Below are positions 1-5,258 of a DNA stretch of 5,258 nt, one piece after another. A program made the translations under genes and the position numbers. The first letter of the stretch is position 1. The number at the start of each line of letters is the position of its first letter. The notes under the pieces were generated by a model, which did no database searches, had not been told where the DNA came from, and was given only the letters and a program-made list of their open reading frames with translations. Source of the DNA: an uncultured Bacteroidales bacterium (GTDB taxonomy: Bacteria; Bacteroidota; Bacteroidia; Bacteroidales; Paludibacteraceae). The DNA is taken from the NCBI GenBank assembly GCA_946184195.1, contig CAMHEP010000096.1, positions 1 to 5,258 on the forward strand, in the 5' to 3' direction.

Positions 1-1
1 C

Positions 2-37
2 ACAGAAAAAGACGGCACTGCTGCCGTCTTTTTCTGT
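2..37. terminator. Rho-independent terminator, probably bidirectional
   Basis: A perfect 16-bp inverted repeat (arms 2-17 and 22-37) surrounds a 4-nt loop, CTGC. The GC-rich core GACGGCA/TGCCGTC is flanked by an A5 run on the left and a T5 run on the right, so either strand would give a stem followed by a U-tract. No coding sequence is visible around it. It most likely ends an upstream gene outside the window and insulates the mlaE promoter. Whether it works in both directions is inferred from symmetry. Confidence 0.85.
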
Positions 38-53
38 TGTATTCTCTCTATTT

Positions 54-73
54 ATTTTGCATTAATGCAAAAT
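54..73. promoter_or_regulatory. 20-bp perfect palindrome upstream of the mlaE promoter (candidate operator)
   Basis: ATTTTGCATTAATGCAAAAT is a perfect dyad with no central spacer. A further TTTGC at 76-80 forms a second, smaller dyad with the GCAAA at 67-71, around ATTA (72-75). TTTGC/GCAAA half-sites therefore occur three times in 26 bp, and the last one overlaps the putative -33 TTTG. A loopless dyad is a poor RNA hairpin but typical of a site for a dimeric DNA-binding protein. The regulator is unknown and the operator role is inferred. AT-rich composition alone could produce some of this symmetry. Confidence 0.5.
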
Positions 74-75
74 TA

Positions 76-107
76 TTTGCTTATTCCGTTTTTTCTTCGT
101 ACCTTTG
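76..107 (+). promoter_or_regulatory. Bacteroidota-type sigma-ABfr promoter for mlaEF
   Basis: TTTG at 76-79 fits the -33 element and TACCTTTG at 100-107 fits the -7 consensus TAnnTTTG exactly, with a 20-nt spacer. This matches the promoter form known for the Bacteroidota primary sigma factor. Transcription would start a few bases after 107, giving a leader of about 25 nt before the ATG at 140. The site lies just after a terminator and just before the first gene of the run, as a promoter should. Confidence 0.75.
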
Positions 108-139
108 TGCGCTATTTATACGCTCAATAGACGCAAAGT

Positions 140-877
140 ATGAAAGTGATACAACATATCGGTGAGTATTTCCTACTCATGTGGCGGGTCTTCCATAAGC
201 CCGACCGTTGGCGCATGTTCTTCCGCCAGTACTCCAAGGAAATGGAGAAACAGGGACTGCAATCGCTTCCCTTAGTGGTGATTATCAGTATCTTCATCGG
301 TGCTATCCTGACTATTCAGGCTAAGACCAACACAGAGAATCCGCTGCTTCCGACCTACACGACCGGTCTGCTGACGCGAGAGACCCTTCTTCTTGAGTTT
401 TCCTCCACCATCTTGTGCCTGCTCCTTGCCGGCAAAGTGGGGAGTAACATCGCCAGCGAGATTGGCACAATGCGCATCACCGAGCAGATAGATGCCATGG
501 AAATTATGGGTGTCAATAGTGCCAACTACCTTATCCTGCCGAAGATTACGGCTTTCGTGACCATGATGCCTTTCCTCGTCATCATCTCGATTGCCGTGGG
601 ATTGGTCGGCGGTTATGCTGTCGGCATGTTCACCGACATCATCACCGTGGCGGATTATGTGGTCGGCATCCAATATTCTTTCAACCCCTATTTTGTCTTC
701 TACGGGCTCATCAAGGCACTCGTCTTCGCCTTTATCATCACATCCGTGGCAAGCTACTACGGCTACTATGCCTACGGCGGCGCACTCGATGTAGGCCGCT
801 GCAGCACCAACGCCGTAGTACGTAGCTCCATCATCATCCTATTCGCCGACCTTGTTCTCACTAAGTTGCTATTATGA
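140..877 (+). CDS. mlaE: MlaE-type ABC transporter permease
   Basis: This is the inner-membrane permease of an MCE-type lipid transport system (MlaFEDB-like), which moves phospholipids between the inner membrane and the periplasm. It has 245 residues, close to the usual MlaE length. The family hallmark runs from about residue 98 to 124 and includes GKVGSNIASEIGTMRITEQ, followed by IDAMEIMG. A second conserved stretch, YGGALDVG near residues 211-218, precedes the final helix. Hydrophobic segments lie near 43-60, 83-97, 130-160, 183-205 and 226-245, after an amphipathic N-terminus (about 1-40) typical of the family. The ATG at 140 sits about 30 nt after a good promoter and has no clear Shine-Dalgarno sequence. 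Its stop overlaps the mlaF start (ATGA, 874-877), indicating translational coupling. The substrate is inferred from the family. No MCE protein (MlaD), MlaC or MlaB gene is present in this window. Confidence 0.92.
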   Translation: MKVIQHIGEYFLLMWRVFHKPDRWRMFFRQYSKEMEKQGLQSLPLVVIISIFIGAILTIQAKTNTENPLLPTYTTGLLTRETLLLEFSSTILCLLLAGKVGSNIASEIGTMRITEQIDAMEIMGVNSANYLILPKITAFVTMMPFLVIISIAVGLVGGYAVGMFTDIITVADYVVGIQYSFNPYFVFYGLIKALVFAFIITSVASYYGYYAYGGALDVGRCSTNAVVRSSIIILFADLVLTKLLL

Positions 878-1656
878 TACACGTACAAGATATAGTTAAG
901 AGTTTTGACGGACTTACCGTACTCAATCACGTGACGACCGAGATGCTGGACGGGAAGGTCAATATGATTATCGGTCAGTCGGGTAGCGGTAAGACCGTAC
1001 TCATGAAGTCACTCATCGGTCTGCATCAGGTGGATTCGGGACATATTCTCTACGACGACAGAGACCTCACCCGGATGAGTGAGGACGAACTGCGTGACCT
1101 CCACCGCGAGGTGGGCATGCTCTTTCAGGGGTCCGCACTCTTCGACAGCATGACCGTCATGGAGAATGTGCTCTATCCGCTGGAGATGTTCTCCGACATG
1201 ACCAAAATAGAGATGGAGCAGCGGGCACGCTTCTGCCTCAACCGTGTCAACATAGCGGAGCATGCCCTCAACCTCATGCCCTCGGAGATAAGCGGCGGTA
1301 TGCAGAAACGTGTGGCGATAGCACGAGCCATCGCCCTCAACCCTAAGTACCTCTTCTGCGACGAACCAAACTCGGGTCTCGACCCGCGCACCAGCCTCGT
1401 CATCGACCAGCTTATCCACGAAATCACCGAGGAATACAATATCTGCACCATCGTCAACAGCCACGATATGAACTCCATCATGGAGATAGGCGATAACATC
1501 CTCTTCCTCAAGGGCGGACAGAAAGAGTGGCAAGGCTCACGCTACGACATTGTCCACTCTGACAACCAAGCGCTCAACGACTTCGTCTTCGCCAGTGAAT
1601 TATTTAAGAAAGTAAGAGCAGCGGCGAATCAAGCTGAAGGAAAGAGTAAGGAGTAA
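874..1656 (+). CDS. mlaF: MlaF-type ABC transporter ATP-binding protein
   Basis: This is the cytoplasmic ATPase that would power the MlaE permease encoded immediately upstream. In its 260 residues the ABC motifs are complete and in order: Walker A GQSGSGKT at 34-41, Q-loop Gln85 in LFQGSALFDSMTV, signature ISGGMQKR at 139-146 (the SGGM form is typical of MlaF), Walker B YLFCDEP at 159-165 with catalytic Glu164, D-loop SGLDP at 167-171, and H-loop His197 in VNSHDMNSIMEIGD. All catalytic residues are present, so it should be active. The start is fixed by the 4-bp ATGA overlap with mlaE. The C-terminal tail after about residue 245 is polar and poorly conserved in character, and its last codons lie inside a 14-bp tandem repeat. 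The pairing with MlaE makes the assignment strong; the lipid carried is not visible from sequence. Confidence 0.92.
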   Translation: MIHVQDIVKSFDGLTVLNHVTTEMLDGKVNMIIGQSGSGKTVLMKSLIGLHQVDSGHILYDDRDLTRMSEDELRDLHREVGMLFQGSALFDSMTVMENVLYPLEMFSDMTKIEMEQRARFCLNRVNIAEHALNLMPSEISGGMQKRVAIARAIALNPKYLFCDEPNSGLDPRTSLVIDQLIHEITEEYNICTIVNSHDMNSIMEIGDNILFLKGGQKEWQGSRYDIVHSDNQALNDFVFASELFKKVRAAANQAEGKSKE

Positions 1657-1674
1657 AGAATAAGGAGTAAAGAA
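1647..1674 (+). repeat. 14-bp perfect tandem repeat spanning the mlaF stop codon
   Basis: TAAGGAGTAAAGAA occurs twice back to back (1647-1660 and 1661-1674) without mismatch, with related purine-rich sequence just before it. The first copy contains the mlaF stop codon (TAA, 1654-1656). Each copy carries AAGGAG, a Shine-Dalgarno-like core; the second (1662-1667) ends 11 nt before the ATG at 1679. Such purine-rich repeats between genes occur in Bacteroidota genomes, where Shine-Dalgarno initiation is uncommon, so a ribosome-binding role is only possible. Confidence 0.8.
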
Positions 1675-1678
1675 AAAT

Positions 1679-2017
1679 ATGAAAAAGAGGCTCTATCTAC
1701 TTATCGGGTTGATTGTGGTGGCACTGACAGTGACTACAGAGCGGGTGCAGGCGGTACAGGCCATGCGCACTCCGATAGCCCGGGTGCAACCCGATGGTGA
1801 CACCCTGATGGTATTGCTGCGCGGCGATGAACGCCAACACTGGGCAATGACTATGGACGGCTATCTGGTGCGCGAAAACGACAAAGGCGTGGTCTGCTAC
1901 CTGCAACGCGACAAACGCCAAACGGCCAGCCTGAGCAAACGGCAGGCTCATAATGCCGACCGCCGCCGATGCTGCGAGAGACGCTGGTTGAAACGACACG
2001 GGGTAAAGCGGGAATAA
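1679..2017 (+). CDS. Secreted propeptide-like protein, resembling the pro-region of M6 metalloproteases without a catalytic domain
   Basis: This is a 112-residue protein with a clear Sec signal (MKKR, a hydrophobic stretch at 5-18, likely cleavage after VQA near 25 or 28). The rest matches the N-terminal pro-region of the M6 protease encoded next. Aligned without gaps from residue 30 to 74, about 16 of 45 positions are identical, including VQPDG at 36-40, GDE at 49-51, HW at 54-55, Gly61, Val64 and Gly70, at the same residue numbers in both proteins. The DNA also matches at 14 of 15 bases (1784-1798 versus 2253-2267). Residues 90-112 are basic, and Ala-His-Asn-Ala-Asp near 90-94 resembles linkers after such pro-regions. 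It has no HExxH motif. It may be a truncated protease paralogue, with the catalytic part lost after the stop at 2015-2017, or a working stand-alone propeptide acting as inhibitor or folding helper, as Spi proteins do for C10 proteases. It lies 22 nt after mlaF and may be cotranscribed with it. Expression and function are uncertain. Confidence 0.6.
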   Translation: MKKRLYLLIGLIVVALTVTTERVQAVQAMRTPIARVQPDGDTLMVLLRGDERQHWAMTMDGYLVRENDKGVVCYLQRDKRQTASLSKRQAHNADRRRCCERRWLKRHGVKRE

Positions 2018-2147
2018 GTGACTCAGCGAGCATGACGATAGCCCCTTGATAGCTCTGCGATGTCACGGCGATGTCCGCTACATACCCTCTTCATGTTAGG
2101 ACTTTACAGAAGGAAAGACAAGAACATTTGAATATAATAGATACATT
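2018..2147 (+). other. 130-nt gap between the propeptide-like gene and the M6 protease; possible degenerate coding remnant or weak promoter
   Basis: No intact gene is seen. The GC-rich left part (2018-2090) contrasts with the AT-rich right part (2100-2147), which looks like an ordinary leader. GCGATGTC is repeated at 2057-2064 and 2068-2075. AACATTTG at 2123-2130 matches the -7 consensus TAnnTTTG with one mismatch, but I see no convincing TTTG at the right distance upstream, so a separate protease promoter is only weakly supported. No terminator-like hairpin with a T-run is present, so read-through from mlaEF is possible. Confidence 0.4.
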
Positions 2148-3749
2148 ATGAAACGGATGAAAAGACACAGCAAGTGGATGTTGGTGACGCTGCTGGTATG
2201 GAGCAGCGTGATGGCGAGTGCCGGTCCGGCATGGCGCGGTGCGATACCTCATGTGCAACCTGATGGTAGTCGTGTGCAAGTGAAGATGCACGGTGATGAG
2301 TACTGCCACTGGCTGACGGACGAGAGTGGTCAGCAGGTGGAGTTAGGGAAGGACGGCTTCTACCATGCCGTGCCGTCATGGACTGCCGACGAGATACAGG
2401 CTCGCCGCAGTTCCGCCATGCGTCAGGCAGGCGCTGCCAACCTGCACAAAGTGGGTACACCCAATACCCACATGCCCGACCGAGGTATCATCATCCTCGT
2501 GGAATTCCCCTCTGTGCACTTCACGACCAATACCGATAGCCTGGTGCTTGCTCTGTCGCAAGAGGGTTATACCAACGCTTCGGGAGCCGTCGGTTCGGCA
2601 GAGGACTATTTTGCTACCGTCTCCAATGGTCACTACACGCCGCAGTTCGATGTGTGGGGTCCCTACCAATTATCGAAAGCACCCGGTTATTATGCCGGCA
2701 GTACCGGCATGTCCAACGGCAGCGCCATGGCACAGGAGGCATGCTCGCTGGCAGTGGCTGACGGCAAGAGTTTTGCGCCCTATGCCCAAAGCAACTACGA
2801 GGTGCCTTTCGTCTTTATCATCTGGGCCGGCACCGACCAAGCCATGACACAGGTGAGCGGTGATATATGGGCTCATGCCCTATCGGTCAACTATACTTTT
2901 GGCAGTTACAAAATCAAGAAATATGCGTGCTGCAGCGAGATATGGGGCAACTCCACCATCGGCTTTGCACCCAACGGCATCGGCACCTTCTGCCATGAGT
3001 TCGGACATATACTCGGACTGCCGGACTACTACACCACGGACGGTCTGAGCAATCCTCGGGCGGACTCCACCTTAGGCTACTGGAACATCATGGACTACGG
3101 TAGCTACCTCAACCAAGGATGGAACCCTCCGCTGTACTCTGCCTATGACCGTTATTTCCTCGGCTGGGAGACGCCGGTGCTACTTAAGGAGGCAGTGAAC
3201 GACACCCTCCCCATCACCGGCAGTCAGACCTCGGGCACGACACGCGTCATCAGTCCCGACGGCAAGATGCCCTCCTACTCCTACAACGGCTGGGTATACT
3301 ATATAGAGAACAGACAACTGGTAGAATGGGACAGTTTCCTGCCCGGACATGGAATGATTATCACTAAGGTGAACTACAATAGCTCGAAATGGAGCAGCAA
3401 CAAGCCTAACAACACCTCCCCCATGCTCTTTGACATGATAGAGGCCGCGGGCAAAGTGCCGTATTACGGCGGCAGTATCTACTACGGCAGTCCGAGCGAC
3501 CCCTTCCCCGGGACCAACAACGTGACGAGTTACGCTCCCTACAGCCAATATCCGCTCAGCGAGATAAACGAACTGGAGGACGGACGCGTAGCCTTTAAGT
3601 TCATGGGCGGCAAGGAACCCGTCACCACCGCCGTCGAGGAGGCGGAGCAACCGGCACAACAATGGTGCAAACGGGTCGTCAACGGACAAGTAATGATACA
3701 ACATAACAACGATTATTATACCCTCACGGGAGAGAAGATATGCAGATAG
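2148..3749 (+). CDS. Secreted M6-family (immune inhibitor A-like) zinc metalloprotease
   Basis: This is a 533-residue secreted endopeptidase. A signal peptide covers residues 1-25 (basic MKRMKRHSK, hydrophobic core, ASA before Gly26). The pro-region is about 26-100. The catalytic domain begins near GIIILVEF at 113-120. The zinc site is HEFGHILGLPDYY at 283-295: His283 and His287 are ligands, Glu284 is the general base, and Asp293 is the likely third ligand (HExxHxxGxxD). The Met-turn is probably NIMDYG with Met315. The M6 region after the active site is also present, with YIENRQ at 385-390 and LPGHG at 398-402. A Glu/Gln/Ala-rich linker near 490-505 leads to a C-terminal tail (about 511-533; VNGQVMIQ, then YYTLTGEK) resembling short C-terminal sorting-like tails of secreted Bacteroidota proteins. 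All catalytic residues are intact. The substrate is unknown; relatives degrade host or environmental proteins. The gene overlaps xth by 10 bp. An in-frame ATG at 2157 is an alternative start that keeps the signal peptide. Confidence 0.9.
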   Translation: MKRMKRHSKWMLVTLLVWSSVMASAGPAWRGAIPHVQPDGSRVQVKMHGDEYCHWLTDESGQQVELGKDGFYHAVPSWTADEIQARRSSAMRQAGAANLHKVGTPNTHMPDRGIIILVEFPSVHFTTNTDSLVLALSQEGYTNASGAVGSAEDYFATVSNGHYTPQFDVWGPYQLSKAPGYYAGSTGMSNGSAMAQEACSLAVADGKSFAPYAQSNYEVPFVFIIWAGTDQAMTQVSGDIWAHALSVNYTFGSYKIKKYACCSEIWGNSTIGFAPNGIGTFCHEFGHILGLPDYYTTDGLSNPRADSTLGYWNIMDYGSYLNQGWNPPLYSAYDRYFLGWETPVLLKEAVNDTLPITGSQTSGTTRVISPDGKMPSYSYNGWVYYIENRQLVEWDSFLPGHGMIITKVNYNSSKWSSNKPNNTSPMLFDMIEAAGKVPYYGGSIYYGSPSDPFPGTNNVTSYAPYSQYPLSEINELEDGRVAFKFMGGKEPVTTAVEEAEQPAQQWCKRVVNGQVMIQHNNDYYTLTGEKICR

Positions 3750-4501
3750 TCAGCTATAACCTCAACGGCATCCGCAGTGCCTCGTCCAAAGGACTGATGG
3801 AATGGGTGAAGGAGCAGAACCCCGATGTATTCTGCATCCAGGAGAGCAAGGCACAGCCCGAGCAGATAGACACGATGGCGTGGCAGGAACTCGGCTACCA
3901 TAGTTATATCCACTCGGCGCAGAAGAAAGGCTACTCAGGCGTTGCCATCTTCAGCAAGCGACGTCCCGACCTGATAAAAGCCGGTATGGGCATTCCTCGC
4001 TATGACAGCGAGGGACGCGTGTTGCGAGCCGACTTCGGCGATGTGACTGTGGTATGTGTGTACATCCCCAGCGGCACCAGCGGAGGCGAAAGACAGCAGT
4101 TTAAGATGGAGTTCCTTGAGGACTTCCTCGTTTGGATTAAGGCACTGCGTGAGGAGCGTCCGAATGTCGTCGTTTGCGGCGACTATAATATATGTCACCA
4201 CCCCATCGACATCAATCACCCCGAGCGCCAAGTGGGCGTGAGTGGTTTCCTTCCTGAAGAACGCGAATGGATGGACCGTTGGGAGGCGAGCGGCATGGTG
4301 GATTCGTTCCGCCTCTTTGACAAAGAGCCCGAACGCTACAGCTGGTGGTCGTTCCGTGCCGGTTCCCGCGAGAGGAACGTGGGATGGCGTATCGACTACG
4401 AATGGGTCAGCCAACCGCTGCAAGAAAGAATAGAGAACGCAAAGATATTAACCGAAGCAGTGCATAGCGACCACTGCCCCGTTGCATTATGGATACACTG
4501 A
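3740..4501 (+). CDS. xth: Exodeoxyribonuclease III / AP endonuclease
   Basis: This is a cytoplasmic DNA-repair enzyme of the exonuclease III/APE1 family. It cuts 5' to abasic sites and removes 3' blocking groups in base excision repair. At 253 residues it has the usual size. The metal- and phosphate-handling residues are recognisable: Asn7 in SYNLNGIR, Glu35 in IQESK, Tyr108 in VYIPSG, Asp148 and Asn150 in CGDYNI, Asn213 and Trp216 before RIDYEWVS, Asp219, and the Asp244-His245 pair in SDHCPVAL. GYSGVAIFSK at 64-73 is another family mark. The start at 3740 gives the canonical N-terminus and falls inside the end of the protease gene (10-bp overlap, different frame). Its 3' end overlaps lptB by 13 bp. 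Residues required for catalysis all appear intact. Nearest in style to the ExoA/APE1 branch; the symbols exoA or xthA would serve equally. Confidence 0.95.
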   Translation: MQIVSYNLNGIRSASSKGLMEWVKEQNPDVFCIQESKAQPEQIDTMAWQELGYHSYIHSAQKKGYSGVAIFSKRRPDLIKAGMGIPRYDSEGRVLRADFGDVTVVCVYIPSGTSGGERQQFKMEFLEDFLVWIKALREERPNVVVCGDYNICHHPIDINHPERQVGVSGFLPEEREWMDRWEASGMVDSFRLFDKEPERYSWWSFRAGSRERNVGWRIDYEWVSQPLQERIENAKILTEAVHSDHCPVALWIH

Positions 4502-5241
4502 GAACAGAACATTTAGTGAAGAAATACGGTAAGCGAACCGTCGTCAACGATGTGAGTATCCACCTTGAACAAGGTGAGATAGTGGGATTGCTGGGACCTA
4601 ACGGTGCGGGCAAGACGACCACCTTCTATATGACCACCGGCCTCATCACGGCTAACCACGGACACATCTACCTCAACGACCAGGATATCACCGATTACCC
4701 CATGTATCGCCGCGCCCAGTTGGGTATCGGCTACCTGCCCCAAGAGGCATCGGTATTCCGCAAAATGACCGTGGAGGACAATATCCGCTCGGTGCTCGAG
4801 ATGACCAAGTTCAGTAAGGCTTACCAAGCTGAGAAACTGGAGCAACTCATCAGCGAGTTCAACCTCAACCATGTCCGCAAGAACCTCGGCGACCGTCTGA
4901 GCGGCGGCGAGCGGCGGCGGACGGAGATAGCCCGCTGTCTGGCTATCGAACCTAAGTTCGTCATGCTGGACGAACCCTTTGCCGGCGTAGACCCTATTGC
5001 CGTGCAGGAGATACAAGATGTGGTATGGCGGCTCAAGGATAAGAACATAGGCATTCTCATCACCGACCACAACGTGGACGAGACACTCATGATTACCGAC
5101 CGTGCCTACCTGCTCTTTGAGGGTAAGATACTCTTCCACGGCACCCCCGAGGAATTGGCTGCCAACCCTATTGTGAGAAAGAACTATTTGGGACGCGACT
5201 TCGAATTGAAGAAGAAGACACGTGTGACCAAGGATGAATAA
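4489..5241 (+). CDS. lptB: Lipopolysaccharide export system ATP-binding protein LptB
   Basis: This is the cytoplasmic ATPase of the LptB2FG complex, which extracts LPS from the inner membrane and pushes it along the Lpt bridge to the outer membrane. Motifs in its 250 residues: Walker A GPNGAGKT at 36-43, Q-loop Gln85 in GYLPQEASVFRKMTVEDN (a strong LptB mark), signature LSGGERRR at 137-144, Walker B FVMLDEP at 157-163 with Glu162, D-loop AGVDP at 165-169, and H-loop His194 in ITDHNVDETL. The segment VRKNYLGRDF near the C-terminus is also typical of LptB. Branched-chain amino acid ATPases (LivF/LivG) share the fold, but GERRR and ITDHNV favour LptB. The start lies 13 bp inside xth. The partner genes lptF, lptG, lptA and lptC are not in the window. 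The signature is encoded by a GC-rich 10-bp direct repeat (GAGCGGCGGC, 4899-4918). Confidence 0.95.
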   Translation: MDTLRTEHLVKKYGKRTVVNDVSIHLEQGEIVGLLGPNGAGKTTTFYMTTGLITANHGHIYLNDQDITDYPMYRRAQLGIGYLPQEASVFRKMTVEDNIRSVLEMTKFSKAYQAEKLEQLISEFNLNHVRKNLGDRLSGGERRRTEIARCLAIEPKFVMLDEPFAGVDPIAVQEIQDVVWRLKDKNIGILITDHNVDETLMITDRAYLLFEGKILFHGTPEELAANPIVRKNYLGRDFELKKKTRVTKDE

Positions 5242-5258
5242 AGGACTCCTCTACATAG
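5234..5258 (+). CDS. Start of a further gene, truncated by the window edge
   Basis: An ATG at 5234-5236 lies inside the last codons of lptB in another frame (8-bp overlap) and stays open for the 8 codons visible (MNKGLLYI). The overlap repeats the pattern at the two preceding junctions, and a Lys followed by hydrophobic residues would fit a membrane or secreted protein. Too little is visible to name a product, and the frame could close soon after the window. Confidence 0.45.

Noticed and set aside
1009..1533. Minus-strand open frame of 174 codons opposite mlaF
   Set aside because: Shadow of a real gene: the protein is of unusual composition (rich in His, Val and Glu), shows no known motif, and the + strand frame has every ABC motif.
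2018..2066. GTGAC (2018-2022) and GTCAC (2062-2066) as arms of a hairpin or terminator
   Set aside because: Only 5 bp pair across a 39-nt interval, the inner bases do not continue the stem, and no T-run follows.
2123..2130. AACATTTG as the -7 element of a separate promoter for the M6 protease
   Set aside because: It is one mismatch from TAnnTTTG, but no TTTG occurs at the expected distance upstream (only TTTA with a 16-nt gap or TTAG with 23 nt). The resulting leader would be only about 10-15 nt. Too weak to call as a feature.
3180..3704. Minus-strand open frame of 174 codons opposite the M6 protease
   Set aside because: The + strand frame carries conserved M6 features in this stretch (YIENRQ, LPGHG). 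The antisense product shows no recognisable domain.
4899..4918. Tandem GAGCGGCGGC repeat inside lptB
   Set aside because: It is explained by codons for the conserved LSGGERRR signature motif. It may be prone to slippage but is not an independent element.
4513..5139. Long minus-strand open frame of 208 codons opposite lptB
   Set aside because: It lies wholly within a gene with intact ABC motifs. It has no recognisable domain or promoter, and GC-biased codon use on the coding strand readily leaves such antisense frames open.

Overview
The window looks like chromosomal DNA of a Bacteroidota member, most likely order Bacteroidales and possibly Prevotellaceae. Three things point there: a promoter of the Bacteroidota form (TTTG, 20-nt spacer, TAnnTTTG), starts that mostly lack a Shine-Dalgarno sequence, and protein families and sequence styles familiar from Prevotella and Bacteroides. 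The genus is inferred, not shown. All genes lie on the + strand and coding density is high.

Layout. Positions 1-139 hold a 16-bp inverted-repeat terminator, presumably for an upstream gene. A 20-bp perfect palindrome and a consensus-like promoter with a short leader follow. Positions 140-1656 encode a two-gene ABC module, the MlaE-type permease and MlaF-type ATPase, joined by an ATGA overlap. A 14-bp tandem repeat covers the mlaF stop codon. Next comes a 112-residue secreted protein (1679-2017) that resembles only the pro-region of an M6 metalloprotease, and then a 130-nt gap. A complete secreted M6 (immune inhibitor A-like) metalloprotease follows at 2148-3749. It overlaps xth (exodeoxyribonuclease III/AP endonuclease) by 10 bp; xth overlaps lptB (LPS-export ATPase) by 13 bp. 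An apparent next gene starts inside the end of lptB and runs off the window.

How the genes fit together. MlaEF and LptB are both cytoplasmic-side engines for moving envelope lipids: phospholipids or other lipids for MlaEF, lipopolysaccharide for LptB. The metalloprotease is exported and xth repairs DNA. The tight overlaps suggest that the block from the protease onward is translated as a coupled unit, although the products act in unrelated processes.

The two most interesting points are the stand-alone propeptide-like gene directly before the protease, which is either a decayed paralogue or a Spi-like inhibitor/chaperone, and the strong dyad touching the -33 region of the mlaEF promoter. I found no RNA gene, CRISPR array or insertion sequence.
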